DNA of 64,000 nucleotides from Opitutales bacterium (GCA_017935025.1 JAGBIL010000013.1:24163-88162); one strand, 5' to 3'. Positions 50,808 to 60,342 are shown, counted from the stretch's first letter. Numbers and translations are program-made. Notes: generated from the sequence alone by a model not told the origin.

Positions 50808-50814
50808 CGAAAAA

Positions 50815-52680
50815 ATGAAACAGACAGGATGCAAATATTCACGGGAAGCGACCGTTTCCGCCAAGCCGGAAAAGGATTCGCGCGTTTTTGAAGTTGCGTT
50901 TTCGAGCGAAACGCCGGTTGAGCGCTTCGGCGAGTTCGAAATCCTTTCCCACGCACGCGGCGCCGCAAGGCTGTTACGCATTAACAACGGCGCGCCGTTG
51001 CTGTTTAACCACGATCGCGACCGCTACATCGGCGTGGTCGAACCCGGCACGGCACGCATTGACCCGGACGGTGTAGGACGCGCCAAAGTTCGCATCAAAG
51101 ACGGCGACGGAGCGGAGGAAATCCTGCAGGACATCCGGAGCGGAATTCTCACAAAAATTTCTTTCCTTTACCGCGTTTACGCCTGGGAAAGCGCCGGAAA
51201 AATCGACGGCAGAGACGCCTATCGCGTAACGGACTGGGAACCGCTCGAAATTTCATTTGTTACCATCCCCGCCGACGACAGCGTAGGCGTAGGACGCGAC
51301 CTTTCTTTCAATTCAAACCCAAAATTCAACATGTCAAACAACACCGAACCCGAAGAAACGAACGTTCCCGTTCCCGCACCGGCGGCACCGGAAAACAAAC
51401 CCGAAGTGCGCGCCGAAGTCGTAGATAACGATGTTGCGGCACGCTTTTTCCGCATTGCAGACGTTGCGAAATCCGTCCCGAACGCACGCGCCCTTGCCGA
51501 AAAGGCAATTTTGCGCGGTGCGAGCGAAGCCGAATTCCGCAAAGAGCTGATTTCAGAAATGGAATCCCGCGAAGCGACGAAACCGAAAGAACCGAGCTCG
51601 ACGCGCGGTTTTGCGGGAGATTTTCTTTCCGCACGCGACCTGTCCAAATATTCCGTATTGAAAGCAATTCGCGCAGCGGCAAATCCGGGCGACCGCAAAG
51701 CCTACGAAGACGCACGCTTCGAAATCGAAGTTTCCGACGAATGCGCCAAAGCGCAAGCATCGCGCGGCGGGATCATCATTCCGGGCGCAGCTCTTGCCCG
51801 GAGCATTCTTTCCATTAAAGACGGCGGAAACTATGCCGGCACGGGCGGAAACCTCGTTCCCGTGGAACTGCTCGCAGACCAGTTCATCGAGCTTTTGAAA
51901 AACAAGCTCTCTGTCGGCAAATACGCAACGATGCTCGCCGGGCTGAAAGGCGACATCGCTATTCCGACGCAACTCACGGGCGCAAGCGCAACCTGGGGAG
52001 AAGAGGATTCCGACGCACCGGAAGGCTCTGTTACGTTTGGACAAATTAAACTTTCGCCGAAGCAGATTTCATCCTACGTTCCCGTCACGAACAAGCTGCT
52101 GATGCAATCCGCCATTTCCGTCGAAGCGTTTATTTCAAAAATGCTCGTCGAACAAATCGCGCTCGGTATCGATACGGCAATCCTCTACGGAGACGGCACT
52201 AATTCCGCCCCCAAAGGCATTGCCACGACGTCCGGCATCTTCAAGAAAACGCTCGCGGGAACGCCGACGTTTGCCGACCTCGTCGAAATGGAAAGCGAAA
52301 TTTCGGCGCAAAACGCAGATATTTCCGTCATGCGTTACGCTTTCGGACCGCGCCTGCGCGGCGCGTTCAAAACCGCAAAGAAATTCGCCGGAAGCACGAG
52401 CGATGCGACGATTTGGGAAGCCAACGGCACCGTCAACGGTTACGAATGCGACGTCTCGAATCAGGTGAAAAACGGCGACGTGTTCTTTGGCGCGTTTTCC
52501 GAAATCATTACCGCGATTTGGGGCGGCACGGAAATCCTCGCCGACCGCGAATGGCGCAACCGCCGCACGAACATCGCCGTATTCAACGACGTGGACATCG
52601 CCGTTCGCCGCCCGGAAGCATTCGCCTATGCGACGACCGCCGCAACGGATCCGGCAGACGCAACGGAAGCGCAGGATTAG
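50815..52680 (+). CDS. Fused prohead protease and major capsid protein (HK97 fold)
   Basis: 621 residues. The first 170 are an HK97-type prohead protease: FGEFEILSHA, LLFNHDRDRYIGVVEPG (His), GILTKISFLYRVY (Ser) and WEPLEISFVTIPADD. A Pro/Ala linker and helical delta-like region follow (about 180-290), then the capsid: GGNLVPVELLADQFIELLKNKLSVGKYATMLAGLKGDIAIPTQLTGASATWGEEDSDAPEGSVTFGQIKLSPKQISSYVPVTNKLLMQSAISVEAFI, ILYGDGTNSAPKGI and DVDIAVRRPEAFAY. The capsid should be released by self-cleavage. Located far from terminase and portal. Confidence 0.93.
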   Translation: MKQTGCKYSREATVSAKPEKDSRVFEVAFSSETPVERFGEFEILSHARGAARLLRINNGAPLLFNHDRDRYIGVVEPGTARIDPDGVGRAKVRIKDGDGAEEILQDIRSGILTKISFLYRVYAWESAGKIDGRDAYRVTDWEPLEISFVTIPADDSVGVGRDLSFNSNPKFNMSNNTEPEETNVPVPAPAAPENKPEVRAEVVDNDVAARFFRIADVAKSVPNARALAEKAILRGASEAEFRKELISEMESREATKPKEPSSTRGFAGDFLSARDLSKYSVLKAIRAAANPGDRKAYEDARFEIEVSDECAKAQASRGGIIIPGAALARSILSIKDGGNYAGTGGNLVPVELLADQFIELLKNKLSVGKYATMLAGLKGDIAIPTQLTGASATWGEEDSDAPEGSVTFGQIKLSPKQISSYVPVTNKLLMQSAISVEAFISKMLVEQIALGIDTAILYGDGTNSAPKGIATTSGIFKKTLAGTPTFADLVEMESEISAQNADISVMRYAFGPRLRGAFKTAKKFAGSTSDATIWEANGTVNGYECDVSNQVKNGDVFFGAFSEIITAIWGGTEILADREWRNRRTNIAVFNDVDIAVRRPEAFAYATTAATDPADATEAQD

Positions 52681-52789
52681 TTTTAAAGTCCGAAAGGCTT
52701 TAATAGTCAAAAGTTAAAAGTGTAGTCGTCAGTCGGCGACGGCGTATTTAAAAGCGCCGCCGCCGACATTTTTTCAAAACACCGCCCCC

Positions 52790-53131
52790 ATGTTCAAAGA
52801 AAACCACGCAATTTTTCTCGCCGATTTCGGCATCGATGTCGAATTTTCCACCCGCGCGGGAACGCAATTCACAACCCGCGCCATCTTCGATTGCGCCGAA
52901 ATGGACGGAGATCTTGGCAAGAACGCCAAAATCGCGGCAACGCAACCGCGCATTTCTCTCCCGCTTGAAAACGTTTCCGGCGTCGCTCGCGGCGATACGG
53001 TAAGGCTGAGCGACGCGAACGTCTTCCCGGCGGGAACGGCAACCTTTCGGGTTTTGGAAATCATCAACGAAGGAACAGGCTGGGCGACGCTCCCACTCGC
53101 TCCGGCAACAGCGGAAAAGCCCGGAGCTTAG
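52790..53131 (+). CDS. Head-tail attachment protein (gpFII-like)
   Basis: 113 residues. FLADFGIDVEFSTRAGTQFTTRAIFDCAEMDGDLGKNAKIAATQPRISLPLENVSGVARGDTVRLSDANVFPAGTATFRVLEIINEGTGWATLPLAP follows the lambda FII-like pattern: a beta-barrel with TQPxxxxxxxxxxxvxxGDxVxxxg...FxVxxixxdGtGwxxLxL. Last head gene; its stop overlaps the convergent integrase stop. Confidence 0.75.
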   Translation: MFKENHAIFLADFGIDVEFSTRAGTQFTTRAIFDCAEMDGDLGKNAKIAATQPRISLPLENVSGVARGDTVRLSDANVFPAGTATFRVLEIINEGTGWATLPLAPATAEKPGA

Positions 53132-54264
53132 CGTTTTTTAGGACGCAACGCCCAAAACGCACGCGCTTCGCCTGCTGTTTGATTTACGCCGCGATAGTGC
53201 GAACGAAACGTCCCGATGTTGGTGTGGCGCGTAGCAAGGCAGGTTTTCCCCTCATCGCGCGTCAACGCAAGATGCATCGTCGCGAAAGTATGGCGCAAGG
53301 CATTGCGCGGAATCGCAAATTTTCGCGACAGGTTTTCCCGGCGCGTATGATTTGGCGCGGGAACGCTCCCGCAGCGATTCTTCGCCGTTCTAAGCCACGA
53401 AAACACCGTTTCCGGAATGATATCCGGAAGCAAAAGCCAATCCTCTCCCGTTTTGCAGATGCGATCGCCCTCAAAAAAGCCAGGAACGAGGATTGTTTTC
53501 TTTTCAAAATCAATCCATTCCCAGCGCATTTTCCCGGCTTCGCTTGCACGTAAGCCGGCGAACAGGCGGAGCGCATAATACGGCAAAAATTCCGGCTCCG
53601 CCGACTCGATTCCCCGCAGAATCGCCTCAGATTCCGCCGCGCTTAGAATTTCCACAGGCGATTTTTTCAAACGGGAAAGCACGCGAGCGTCCACATCCGG
53701 AATTTCCGCAATATATCCCTTGACGTTTTTCGCAAACGAGAAAAAACCGCAAATATCACCGCGAAGATTGCGTTGCGTTTTCGGCGAGACGCCAAGATTC
53801 AAAAGCCACTCAACGATTTTTGCCGCAGAAACCGAGCAAATAGGCTCGTTCCCGAAATCTGCACAGAAACGCTTTCCCGCCGCTTTGACATTCCGGATAT
53901 GCCCCTCCGAACGCTCCGTTTTTTCAAGCCATTCAAGAAACTCAAACCAAACATCCGAAATCGGCTTCTCTCCTCCCGGATTGGCATGAAAATGCTTTTT
54001 CCACCACTCCAACGCTTCAATGATGTCGTAATTCCCGCAGATGGCTTTAGCTTTTCGGAGAATCGCACGATCTTCAGCGGGAACGCCGATACTCTCCACA
54101 CCTTGAGTCGCAATTTCCGCTGCAAGCCTCGCGGCGAAATCCCGCGCCTGAGCAAGTGTTGCGAATTTCCGGGAAATCCGCTTTCCTTTGACCATCTTTT
54201 CAAAGCGGAAAGGACGCTTTTCATTCGGATTTTCGGAAACCCAGATATTCTTCACTTTTTTCAT
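53128..54264 (-). CDS. int: Tyrosine-recombinase phage integrase
   Basis: 378 residues. N-terminal SAM-like domain and core-binding region (SDVWFEFLEWLEKTERSEGHIRNVKAAGKRFCADFG), then the catalytic domain: first Arg in LRLFAGLRASEAGKMRWEWID, the RHTF box in RNALRHTFATMHLAL, the second His in TRHTNIGTFRSHYRG with the nucleophile Tyr. The gene lies directly beside the tRNA-Lys target, as expected. I chose ATG 54264 (MKKVKNIWV); a Met at 54294 is possible. The upstream in-frame part to 54567 translates the tRNA and is not coding. Confidence 0.93.
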   Translation of the reverse strand: MKKVKNIWVSENPNEKRPFRFEKMVKGKRISRKFATLAQARDFAARLAAEIATQGVESIGVPAEDRAILRKAKAICGNYDIIEALEWWKKHFHANPGGEKPISDVWFEFLEWLEKTERSEGHIRNVKAAGKRFCADFGNEPICSVSAAKIVEWLLNLGVSPKTQRNLRGDICGFFSFAKNVKGYIAEIPDVDARVLSRLKKSPVEILSAAESEAILRGIESAEPEFLPYYALRLFAGLRASEAGKMRWEWIDFEKKTILVPGFFEGDRICKTGEDWLLLPDIIPETVFSWLRTAKNRCGSVPAPNHTRRENLSRKFAIPRNALRHTFATMHLALTRDEGKTCLATRHTNIGTFRSHYRGVNQTAGEARAFWALRPKKR

Positions 54265-54415
54265 GATTCCGATTGAAATGCGAACAACCTGCATTTTCAA
54301 CGAAATTTGACCGCGCCGATGACCGTAAAAAAATCGCGTAAAAACACGCAAAATTAAGCAAAAATTTTTGTTGCCAAAATTCACCCAATCGCCCGAAAAC
54401 CCGCATAAACAAAAG

Positions 54416-54441
54416 AAAAGACCCGCATTGCTGCGGGTCTT
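54416..54441 (-). terminator. Terminator of tRNA-Lys
   Basis: AAGACCCGCagcaatGCGGGTCTTTT read on the minus strand, directly after the CCA end. Part of the att repeat, so a copy also ends the gene at 18297-18899. Confidence 0.85.
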
Positions 54442-54446
54442 GAAAG

Positions 54447-54469
<23 letters not shown>
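54416..54469. repeat. attR: 54-bp direct repeat, right prophage boundary
   Basis: Perfect copy of 18900-18953. Here it is continuous with the rest of the tRNA-Lys gene, so integration restored the tRNA. The repeat span between copies gives an element of about 35.5 kb. Confidence 0.93.
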
Positions 54470-54521
<52 letters not shown>

Positions 54522-54598
54522 AAAAAAAATTTTCGGATAAGATGGACTCTTCCGGCGGAGCAGGCAAGCCTTTTTTGAAAAAAAAGAAAAACCGGTCT

Positions 54599-55126
54599 CT
54601 ACCGGGACGCGGGAACGCCGCCGTACGCCGACTCCCACTCTATCGCCGTTCCCGCCCGTAACGACGCGGGAACGTCAACGAGCCGCTGATTGGAAGAACC
54701 GCGAAAACGCAGGTTTTTCGTATCGCGTAGCGCCAAGACAAACGGTCCGTCCACAAGCACGTCAATCCACGGAAGCAGGCGCGACATCTTTTCGTCCGCA
54801 AGAATTTCCTCAAACCGGAATCCGGTATAGCACCAAATCGTTTTTCCGGGCGTTTCGGTCTTTATCAGTTGCGCCAGTTCCGTAAACCCTTCGGACTGAT
54901 ACAGCGGATCACCGCCCGTAAACGTAATATCCGAATCCGGAGATTCCGCAAGAATCGCATCAAAAATTTCGCGCGGAGACATCGGTGTTCCCGCAGCGAA
55001 GTCCCACGTTTGCGGATTGTGGCAGCCCGGACAACGATGCGAGCACCCTGCACAATACACGCTGGTGCGCAAGCCCGGTCCGTCCACAATCGTATCGGGC
55101 ACAATCCGAAGAACGCGAATATCCAT
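54599..55126 (-). CDS. nrdG: Anaerobic ribonucleotide reductase activating protein
   Basis: Radical-SAM activase that puts the glycyl radical on NrdD. MDIRVLRIVPDTIVDGPGLRTSVYCAGCSHRCPGCHNPQTW contains the CxxxCxxC cluster motif (CSHRCPGC), and DITFTGGDPLYQ is the GGDP SAM-binding motif. 175 residues. Start at the Met of MDIRVLR (55126). Lies 59 nt after nrdD. Confidence 0.95.
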   Translation of the reverse strand: MDIRVLRIVPDTIVDGPGLRTSVYCAGCSHRCPGCHNPQTWDFAAGTPMSPREIFDAILAESPDSDITFTGGDPLYQSEGFTELAQLIKTETPGKTIWCYTGFRFEEILADEKMSRLLPWIDVLVDGPFVLALRDTKNLRFRGSSNQRLVDVPASLRAGTAIEWESAYGGVPASR

Positions 55127-55185
55127 CTTATGCGTGCGCCGGGCGGGAAACGGGAATGCCGCACCCCGCCCGGCAGCGGTTCCGG

Positions 55186-57393
55186 TTAGTCGTGCTGAAC
55201 GCGGTCTCGAAGTTCGGCGAGCTTGGCGTTGTTCCAACGCGATGTCGTACCGACCAAATAGCCGGTGATGCGCTGAATCGTATCGATGTGCTTACTGCCG
55301 CAGAGTTTGCACTGATCGTAATTTTCTTCGACATTTTCGTCGCCGCAATCCATGCAACGATTACGCGTGTGGTTAACGGACGCATAGCCGATGTTGTGCT
55401 TATCCATCAAATCAACGATGGAAGAAATCGATTCCGGATTCTTCGTCGCATCGCCGTCGATTTCGACGTAGAAGATGTGCCCGCCGCGCGTAAGGTCGTG
55501 ATACGGAGCCTCAATGCGCGCCTTGTGCGTCGCCGAGCACTTGTAGTACACGGGAACGTGGTTGGAATTCGTATAATATTCGCGGTCGGTAACACCCGGA
55601 ATTTTTCCGTAAACTTTCTGATCGAGGCGCGTAAAGCGTCCGGAAAGCCCTTCCGCCGGCGTAGCAAGCACGGAGTAGTTGTGCTTGTAGAACTCGCAAT
55701 AACCGTTAACGCGGTCGCGCATATGCGTGACGATACGCAAACCGAGCTCCTGCGCGCCCGGATCTTCGCCGTGGTGCTTGCCGATGAGTGCGACGAGCGC
55801 TTCCGCCAACCCGATGAAGCCGATCCCGAGCGTCCCTTGGTTGATTACGGATTCGATCGTATCGTTCGGGGCGAGCGCGTTTGAGCCGACCCAAAGCGCG
55901 GACATCAGCAACGGGAACTGCTTCGCCAACGCCGTTTTCTGGAACTCGAAACGTTCGTGAAGCTGCTTTGCCGTCGTATCGAGCACCGCGTTCAGTTTTT
56001 CAAAGAAATGCGTAATGCGTTTTTCCTGCTCCGGAACGTCGCGGCATTCGAGCGCGAGGCGGACCAGATTGATCGTCGTGAACGAGAGATTCCCGCGCCC
56101 GATGGACGTTTTTTCGCCGAAGCGGTTTTCATAAACGCGCGTGCGGCACCCCATCGTCGCCGTTTCGTAAATGTAGCGCTGCGGATCGTCTTCTTTCCAC
56201 TTTTCGTGTTGGTTGAACGTCGCATCGAGATTGAGGAAGTTCGGGAAGAAACGATGCGCGGAAACCTTACACGCAAGCATATAGAGGTCGTAGTTGCGGT
56301 CCGTCGGAAGGTAGCTGACTCCGCGTTTTTTCTTCCAAATCTGAATCGGGAAAATCGCCGTCGCGCCGTTCCCGACGCCGCGATCCGTCGTCAGCAAAAT
56401 TTCGCGAATGATACAGCGACCTTCCGCCGACGTATCCGTCCCGTAATTAATGGAGCTGAAAACGACCTGGTTCCCGCCGCGGGAGTGGATCGTGTTCATA
56501 TTGTGAACAAAAGCTTCCATTGACTGGTGAACGCGCTCCACCGTGCGGTTGATTGCGTGCTGAATCAGGCGTTCGTCGCCTTCGCAGGCGCTGAGCGGGC
56601 GCGCGAGGTAGTCCTTAATTTCCGCGTTGTAGAGGCGGGAAAGATCTTCGCCCGTGTAGGATTCGAGCTGCTTCACTTCCTCGATGTAACTGCGGCGGAC
56701 AAACGGTGCGAGGTAAAAGTCAAACGCCGGAATCGCCTGCCCGCCGTGCATTTCGTTCTGCGCGGTTTCCATCGAAATACACGCAAGAATGCTCGCCGTT
56801 TCGATGCGCTTCGCCGGGCGGGATTCGCCGTGCCCCGCAAAAAATCCGCCGTTGAGAATTTTGTCGAGCGGGTGCTGAACACAGGTCAGCGATTTCGTCG
56901 GGTAATAATCCTTGTCGTGAATGTGAATGTAGCCCTTACGTACGGCTTCTTTCACTTCCGGAGAAAGCAGATAGTCGTCAACAAACGGTTTCGTCGTTTC
57001 GCTGGCAAATTTCATCATCATTCCCGCCGGCGTGTCCGCATTCATGTTCGCGTTCTCGCGGGTAACGTCGTTCGCCTTCGCTTCAATGATTTCGAGGAAA
57101 ATATCGCGCGTTTTCGCCTTGCGGGCAACGTTGCGCTGTTCGCGGTAAGCAATGTATTTGCGGGCGACATCCTTGCGCTCCGACTTCATCAACTCGTTTT
57201 CGACAAGGTCCTGAATCGCTTCGACCGACATCGATTCGTCGCCGTGATACGCGATGCGCTGCGCAATCTGCGTCGCCAGAGCGATATCTTCGCCCTGCTC
57301 CGTTGCGAGCATCGCCTTTTGGATGGCTCCGATGATTTTATCCGTGTGAAATCCGACCTTGCGGCCGTCGCGCTTTACTACTGTAAGGATCAT
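55186..57393 (-). CDS. nrdD: Anaerobic (class III) ribonucleoside-triphosphate reductase
   Basis: Glycyl-radical enzyme that makes dNTPs without oxygen. Residues 1-90 form an ATP-cone (TVVKRDGRKVGFHTDKIIGAIQKAM). Core marks: YIHIHDKDYYP, TSILACISMETAQNEMHGGQAIPAFDFYLAPFV, NTIHSRGGNQVVFSSINYG. The C-terminus carries the zinc ribbon RCMDCGDENVEENYDQCKLCGSKHI and the glycyl-radical segment RITGYLVGTTSRWN. 735 residues. A perfect inverted pair of the repeated motif lies in its leader at 57437-57463. Confidence 0.96.
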   Translation of the reverse strand: MILTVVKRDGRKVGFHTDKIIGAIQKAMLATEQGEDIALATQIAQRIAYHGDESMSVEAIQDLVENELMKSERKDVARKYIAYREQRNVARKAKTRDIFLEIIEAKANDVTRENANMNADTPAGMMMKFASETTKPFVDDYLLSPEVKEAVRKGYIHIHDKDYYPTKSLTCVQHPLDKILNGGFFAGHGESRPAKRIETASILACISMETAQNEMHGGQAIPAFDFYLAPFVRRSYIEEVKQLESYTGEDLSRLYNAEIKDYLARPLSACEGDERLIQHAINRTVERVHQSMEAFVHNMNTIHSRGGNQVVFSSINYGTDTSAEGRCIIREILLTTDRGVGNGATAIFPIQIWKKKRGVSYLPTDRNYDLYMLACKVSAHRFFPNFLNLDATFNQHEKWKEDDPQRYIYETATMGCRTRVYENRFGEKTSIGRGNLSFTTINLVRLALECRDVPEQEKRITHFFEKLNAVLDTTAKQLHERFEFQKTALAKQFPLLMSALWVGSNALAPNDTIESVINQGTLGIGFIGLAEALVALIGKHHGEDPGAQELGLRIVTHMRDRVNGYCEFYKHNYSVLATPAEGLSGRFTRLDQKVYGKIPGVTDREYYTNSNHVPVYYKCSATHKARIEAPYHDLTRGGHIFYVEIDGDATKNPESISSIVDLMDKHNIGYASVNHTRNRCMDCGDENVEENYDQCKLCGSKHIDTIQRITGYLVGTTSRWNNAKLAELRDRVQHD

Positions 57394-57864
57394 AAGGGTT
57401 TTAGCTGGATTGATTGATAAAAAGGAGGTGCTTCTCCGTCGTTCCCGCAGAGCGGGAACGACGCGAATGAGACAAAAAAAACTGGCGCCGGCACGCTCCC
57501 GCGCAACAAAAATTTACTCACATTTTTTCTTTCGCTTAACCATGCGGGTTCGCCCCGAATCGACATTTTTCGTCTTGACGAAAAACCCGAACAAACGACA
57601 TTCATATATATAAATTTAAATATTTTAATTATTAAATGTTTTCTAAAAAAAAAAAAAGAGAGACCGCTTTTTATCGTTCAAAAAGAGTTTGATTCATCCG
57701 GAATTTCACACCTGAAGTGGGCTCCCGTTCCCGCGAATCCCTTTGTTTAAGCGGAAGCAAAGCACTCCGGAGCGTCTTTCCGCACTTAAAATTTCTTTTT
57801 TTTTGATAGAAATAAAGCGTTCCCGCCGCTTCCTTTTCAGAAAAACCCTCAATTTATATCCACC
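57394..57864. other. Intergenic region nrdD / arsR-like gene
   Basis: 471 bp, divergent. Holds the 12-bp inverted pair CGTCGTTCCCGC / GCGGGAACGACG (57437-57463, 3-nt loop), an inverted TTTTTCGTC / GACGAAAAA hairpin (about 57568-57587), then an extremely A/T-rich stretch (57600-57660) suited to promoters. I see no definite NrdR or FNR site. Confidence 0.5.
57437..57463. promoter_or_regulatory. Perfect inverted pair of the repeated motif in the nrdD leader
   Basis: CGTCGTTCCCGC, loop AGA, GCGGGAACGACG: 12-bp perfect stem. On the minus strand it is followed by CTCCTTTTT, so it could attenuate nrdD transcription. Confidence 0.6.
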
Positions 57865-58200
57865 ATGAAAAAAAGCGTTCCCGCAGAATTTGCTTTTGAA
57901 GAACTTCTGGAAGAAACCGCCGAGCATCTGAAAGTGCTCGGGCACCCGCAGCGACTCCGGATTCTCGATTTCCTGCGCGAAAACGGCGAATCGCGCGTCG
58001 GAGAAATCGTCCGCAAAACCAAACTTCCGCAAGCCGTTGCCTCGCTCCACCTCAACAAAATGCGCAGAAGCGGGCTCGTCATTTCCCGTCGCGACTCACG
58101 CGAAGTTTACTACTGGATAGCAACGGAAATCGCCCAAGTCGTTGCCGATGCTCTCCACCGCAAACACGACCGCGCAATGGGACTCGATCCGCTGAAATAG
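57865..58200 (+). CDS. ArsR-family winged-helix regulator
   Basis: 111 residues: ETAEHLKVLGHPQRLRILDFLRENGESRVGEIVRKTKLPQAVASLHLNKMRRSGLVISRRDSREVYYWIA is a complete ArsR fold with recognition helix QAVASLHLNKM. No Cys-rich metal site is visible, so it senses something other than the classic arsenite/cadmium sites. Transcribed alone, divergent from nrdD. Confidence 0.87.
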   Translation: MKKSVPAEFAFEELLEETAEHLKVLGHPQRLRILDFLRENGESRVGEIVRKTKLPQAVASLHLNKMRRSGLVISRRDSREVYYWIATEIAQVVADALHRKHDRAMGLDPLK

Positions 58201-58240
58201 TTGAAAATTGAAAGCGGGAAGTTGAAAGTGGAATTTTCTT
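58201..58240. repeat. 7-nt repeats (TTGAAAG type)
   Basis: TTGAAAA, TTGAAAG, CGGGAAG, TTGAAAG in a row directly after the arsR-like stop: another version of the degenerate heptad pattern. Confidence 0.6.
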
Positions 58241-58383
58241 CTGATTAAAGACTGCCGTTCGACGGGTAAAAATTACCTGCCAACTGCCTGCCAAGTAAAT
58301 TTCTCGCTTGCTGAAACGACCCAAGAAAAAGAGAATAATTCGATTCGACGAACTTCTCCTTGCGGGAACGCCTATTACGAAAC

Positions 58384-60324
58384 ATGAAAATCACAGAAAC
58401 ACTTTTACTGCGGGATCAGCATCCGTGGATTCGAAACCTGAAGCGCTCCGCCTTTTTTGCGGTTCTGCTTTCTTTTACGCTTTGGCTCGCCTACGAATTT
58501 GAATTTTTCCTGCGTGCGGACTGCCGCTGGATTTTCCCGGGTGTTCCGGAAGGCGTTCCGCAAAATATTCGTTCCCGCATTCCGTTCGTCGCGCTCGGGG
58601 TCGTTCCCTGCCAGCTTTTGGCGCTGTACTTTTCGGGAATGTTCCGCAGTGTTTTCTGCTATTTCCGGATTCCTGAGATGGCTCGCGTTTTCGTTGCGCT
58701 CACCATCTGCTTTGTCGTTACGTTCTTCTGCATTCGTATCGTTTTGACGGACATGGAAATCATCAATTCCGGAGTGCATTCAAGCGTGTTGGTTATCGAT
58801 TATTTTCTCTCCGTACTCGCTGTATGCGGAGTTCGCGTCGCTGCGCGGATGCGCTGGGAACGCAAAAAGGAGCCGGGGGAAGAACCGACGGAATCCGCAA
58901 CCTGCACACACGTTGCGATTTTCGGCGCGGGAGATGCCGGCGCGAACCTGGCGACGATGTTGCACGCCCGCCCGAGCCTCGGAAAGCGCGTCATGTTCTT
59001 TTTGGACGACAATCCGGAGAAAAACGGAATGCGCGTCGTCGGGCTTCCCATTTTCCAAATGTCCGATGACTTGTCCGTTCTGCGGGATCGCTACAAAGTT
59101 TCCCAACTGATTCTGGCAACGCCGAGCGGAAGCGTACGCCGCGCCCGCGAAGTCACGGAAATTGCGAAAAAAGCCGGGCTGTCCGTCATGCGCGTTCCCG
59201 GAATGGACGATTTGGTCGCCGGGCGAACGGTCGTTTCCGATTTACGGGAAGTTGCGCTCGAAGACCTGCTTGAGCGTCCACCAACGGTTTTGGACCGCGA
59301 CGCTATCGTAAATATGCTCTCCGGGAAGCGGGTTTTGGTAACGGGAGCCGGAGGCTCCATCGGTAGCGAAATCTGCCGTCAGGTCGCGGCAAGCGCTCCC
59401 GTGCAACTGCTTCTCGTCGAGCAGTGCGAAGTTTTGCTCTATCAGATTGAACAGGACCTGATTCGCCGCGGTTTCGGCGGCATTATCAAACCGCTGATTG
59501 CCGACATCACGGACCGCCAGCGCATGGAACAGATTTTTGAACGCTTCCACCCGGAATTCGTCTTCCACGCCGCAGCCCACAAGCACGTTCCGATGATGGA
59601 AAGCCAACCGGCGGAAGCGATTAAGAACAACGCACTCGGCACGGCATCGCTACTCGAACTCGCCTCCAACGCGGGGGCGGAAGCTTTTGTTCTCATTTCG
59701 ACGGACAAAGCCATCAACCCGACTAACGCGATGGGAGCCTCCAAACGCCTCGCCGAAATCATTTTGCAGGCAAATTCGCGCCGCCCCGGAAACAGCACTC
59801 GCTTCATGGCAGTGCGTTTCGGAAACGTGCTCGGTTCTTCCGGAAGTGTGATTCCGCACTTCAAGCGGCAAATTGCCGAAGGCGGTCCCGTAACCGTCAC
59901 CCACCCGGATATCAAGCGCTACTTCATGACGATTCCGGAAGCCGTCGGGCTCGTTCTGCAAACCGCCGTCATCGGCAAGGGCGGAAGCATTTACGTCCTC
60001 AACATGGGAGAACCGGTAAAAATCATCGACGTGGCGCGCCACCTGATTCGCCTCAGCGGACTTCGTCCCGACATCGATATCGAAATTAAAATTTCCGGAC
60101 TCCGCCCCGGCGAAAAACTTTTTGAAGAACTCAAAACCGAGGGCGAAGAATTTGAACCGTCCGGGCATTCCCGCATCAGCCGCTTCATTTCCACGCCGAT
60201 GGATTACGAAAAGCTGGAAGATTTGCTCGAAGCGCTCCGGAAAATCTCGCAAAAGCAATCCCGCAACGAAATCAAGCGGGACATCCGCCTCATCATTCCC
60301 GAATACAAACCGTATCTGGACTGA
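58384..60324 (+). CDS. CapD/WbpM-type nucleotide-sugar dehydratase
   Basis: 646 residues. Four N-terminal membrane helices (FFAVLLSFTLWLAYEF, VALGVVPCQLLALYFSGMF, VFVALTICFVVTFFCIRIV, VIDYFLSVLAVCGV), then a CoA-binding-like Rossmann domain (VAIFGAGDAGANLA), then the short-chain dehydrogenase domain: VLVTGAGGSIGSEICRQV, HAAAHKHVPMME, VLISTDKAINPTNAMGASKRLAE (the Thr-Asp-Lys and MxxxK variant of this family) and FGNVLGSSGSVIPHFKRQI. Makes UDP-4-keto-6-deoxy sugars for surface glycans. Start at ATG 58384. ribF follows after 18 nt. Confidence 0.93.
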   Translation: MKITETLLLRDQHPWIRNLKRSAFFAVLLSFTLWLAYEFEFFLRADCRWIFPGVPEGVPQNIRSRIPFVALGVVPCQLLALYFSGMFRSVFCYFRIPEMARVFVALTICFVVTFFCIRIVLTDMEIINSGVHSSVLVIDYFLSVLAVCGVRVAARMRWERKKEPGEEPTESATCTHVAIFGAGDAGANLATMLHARPSLGKRVMFFLDDNPEKNGMRVVGLPIFQMSDDLSVLRDRYKVSQLILATPSGSVRRAREVTEIAKKAGLSVMRVPGMDDLVAGRTVVSDLREVALEDLLERPPTVLDRDAIVNMLSGKRVLVTGAGGSIGSEICRQVAASAPVQLLLVEQCEVLLYQIEQDLIRRGFGGIIKPLIADITDRQRMEQIFERFHPEFVFHAAAHKHVPMMESQPAEAIKNNALGTASLLELASNAGAEAFVLISTDKAINPTNAMGASKRLAEIILQANSRRPGNSTRFMAVRFGNVLGSSGSVIPHFKRQIAEGGPVTVTHPDIKRYFMTIPEAVGLVLQTAVIGKGGSIYVLNMGEPVKIIDVARHLIRLSGLRPDIDIEIKISGLRPGEKLFEELKTEGEEFEPSGHSRISRFISTPMDYEKLEDLLEALRKISQKQSRNEIKRDIRLIIPEYKPYLD

Positions 60325-60342
60325 CGCTCCGCGTTCCCGCCA

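Noticed and set aside
57600..57660. NrdR box in the A/T-rich region before nrdD
   Set aside because: ATATATA-type words occur, but no pair of 16-bp boxes with the ACACTATATATAGTGT-like core could be made out.
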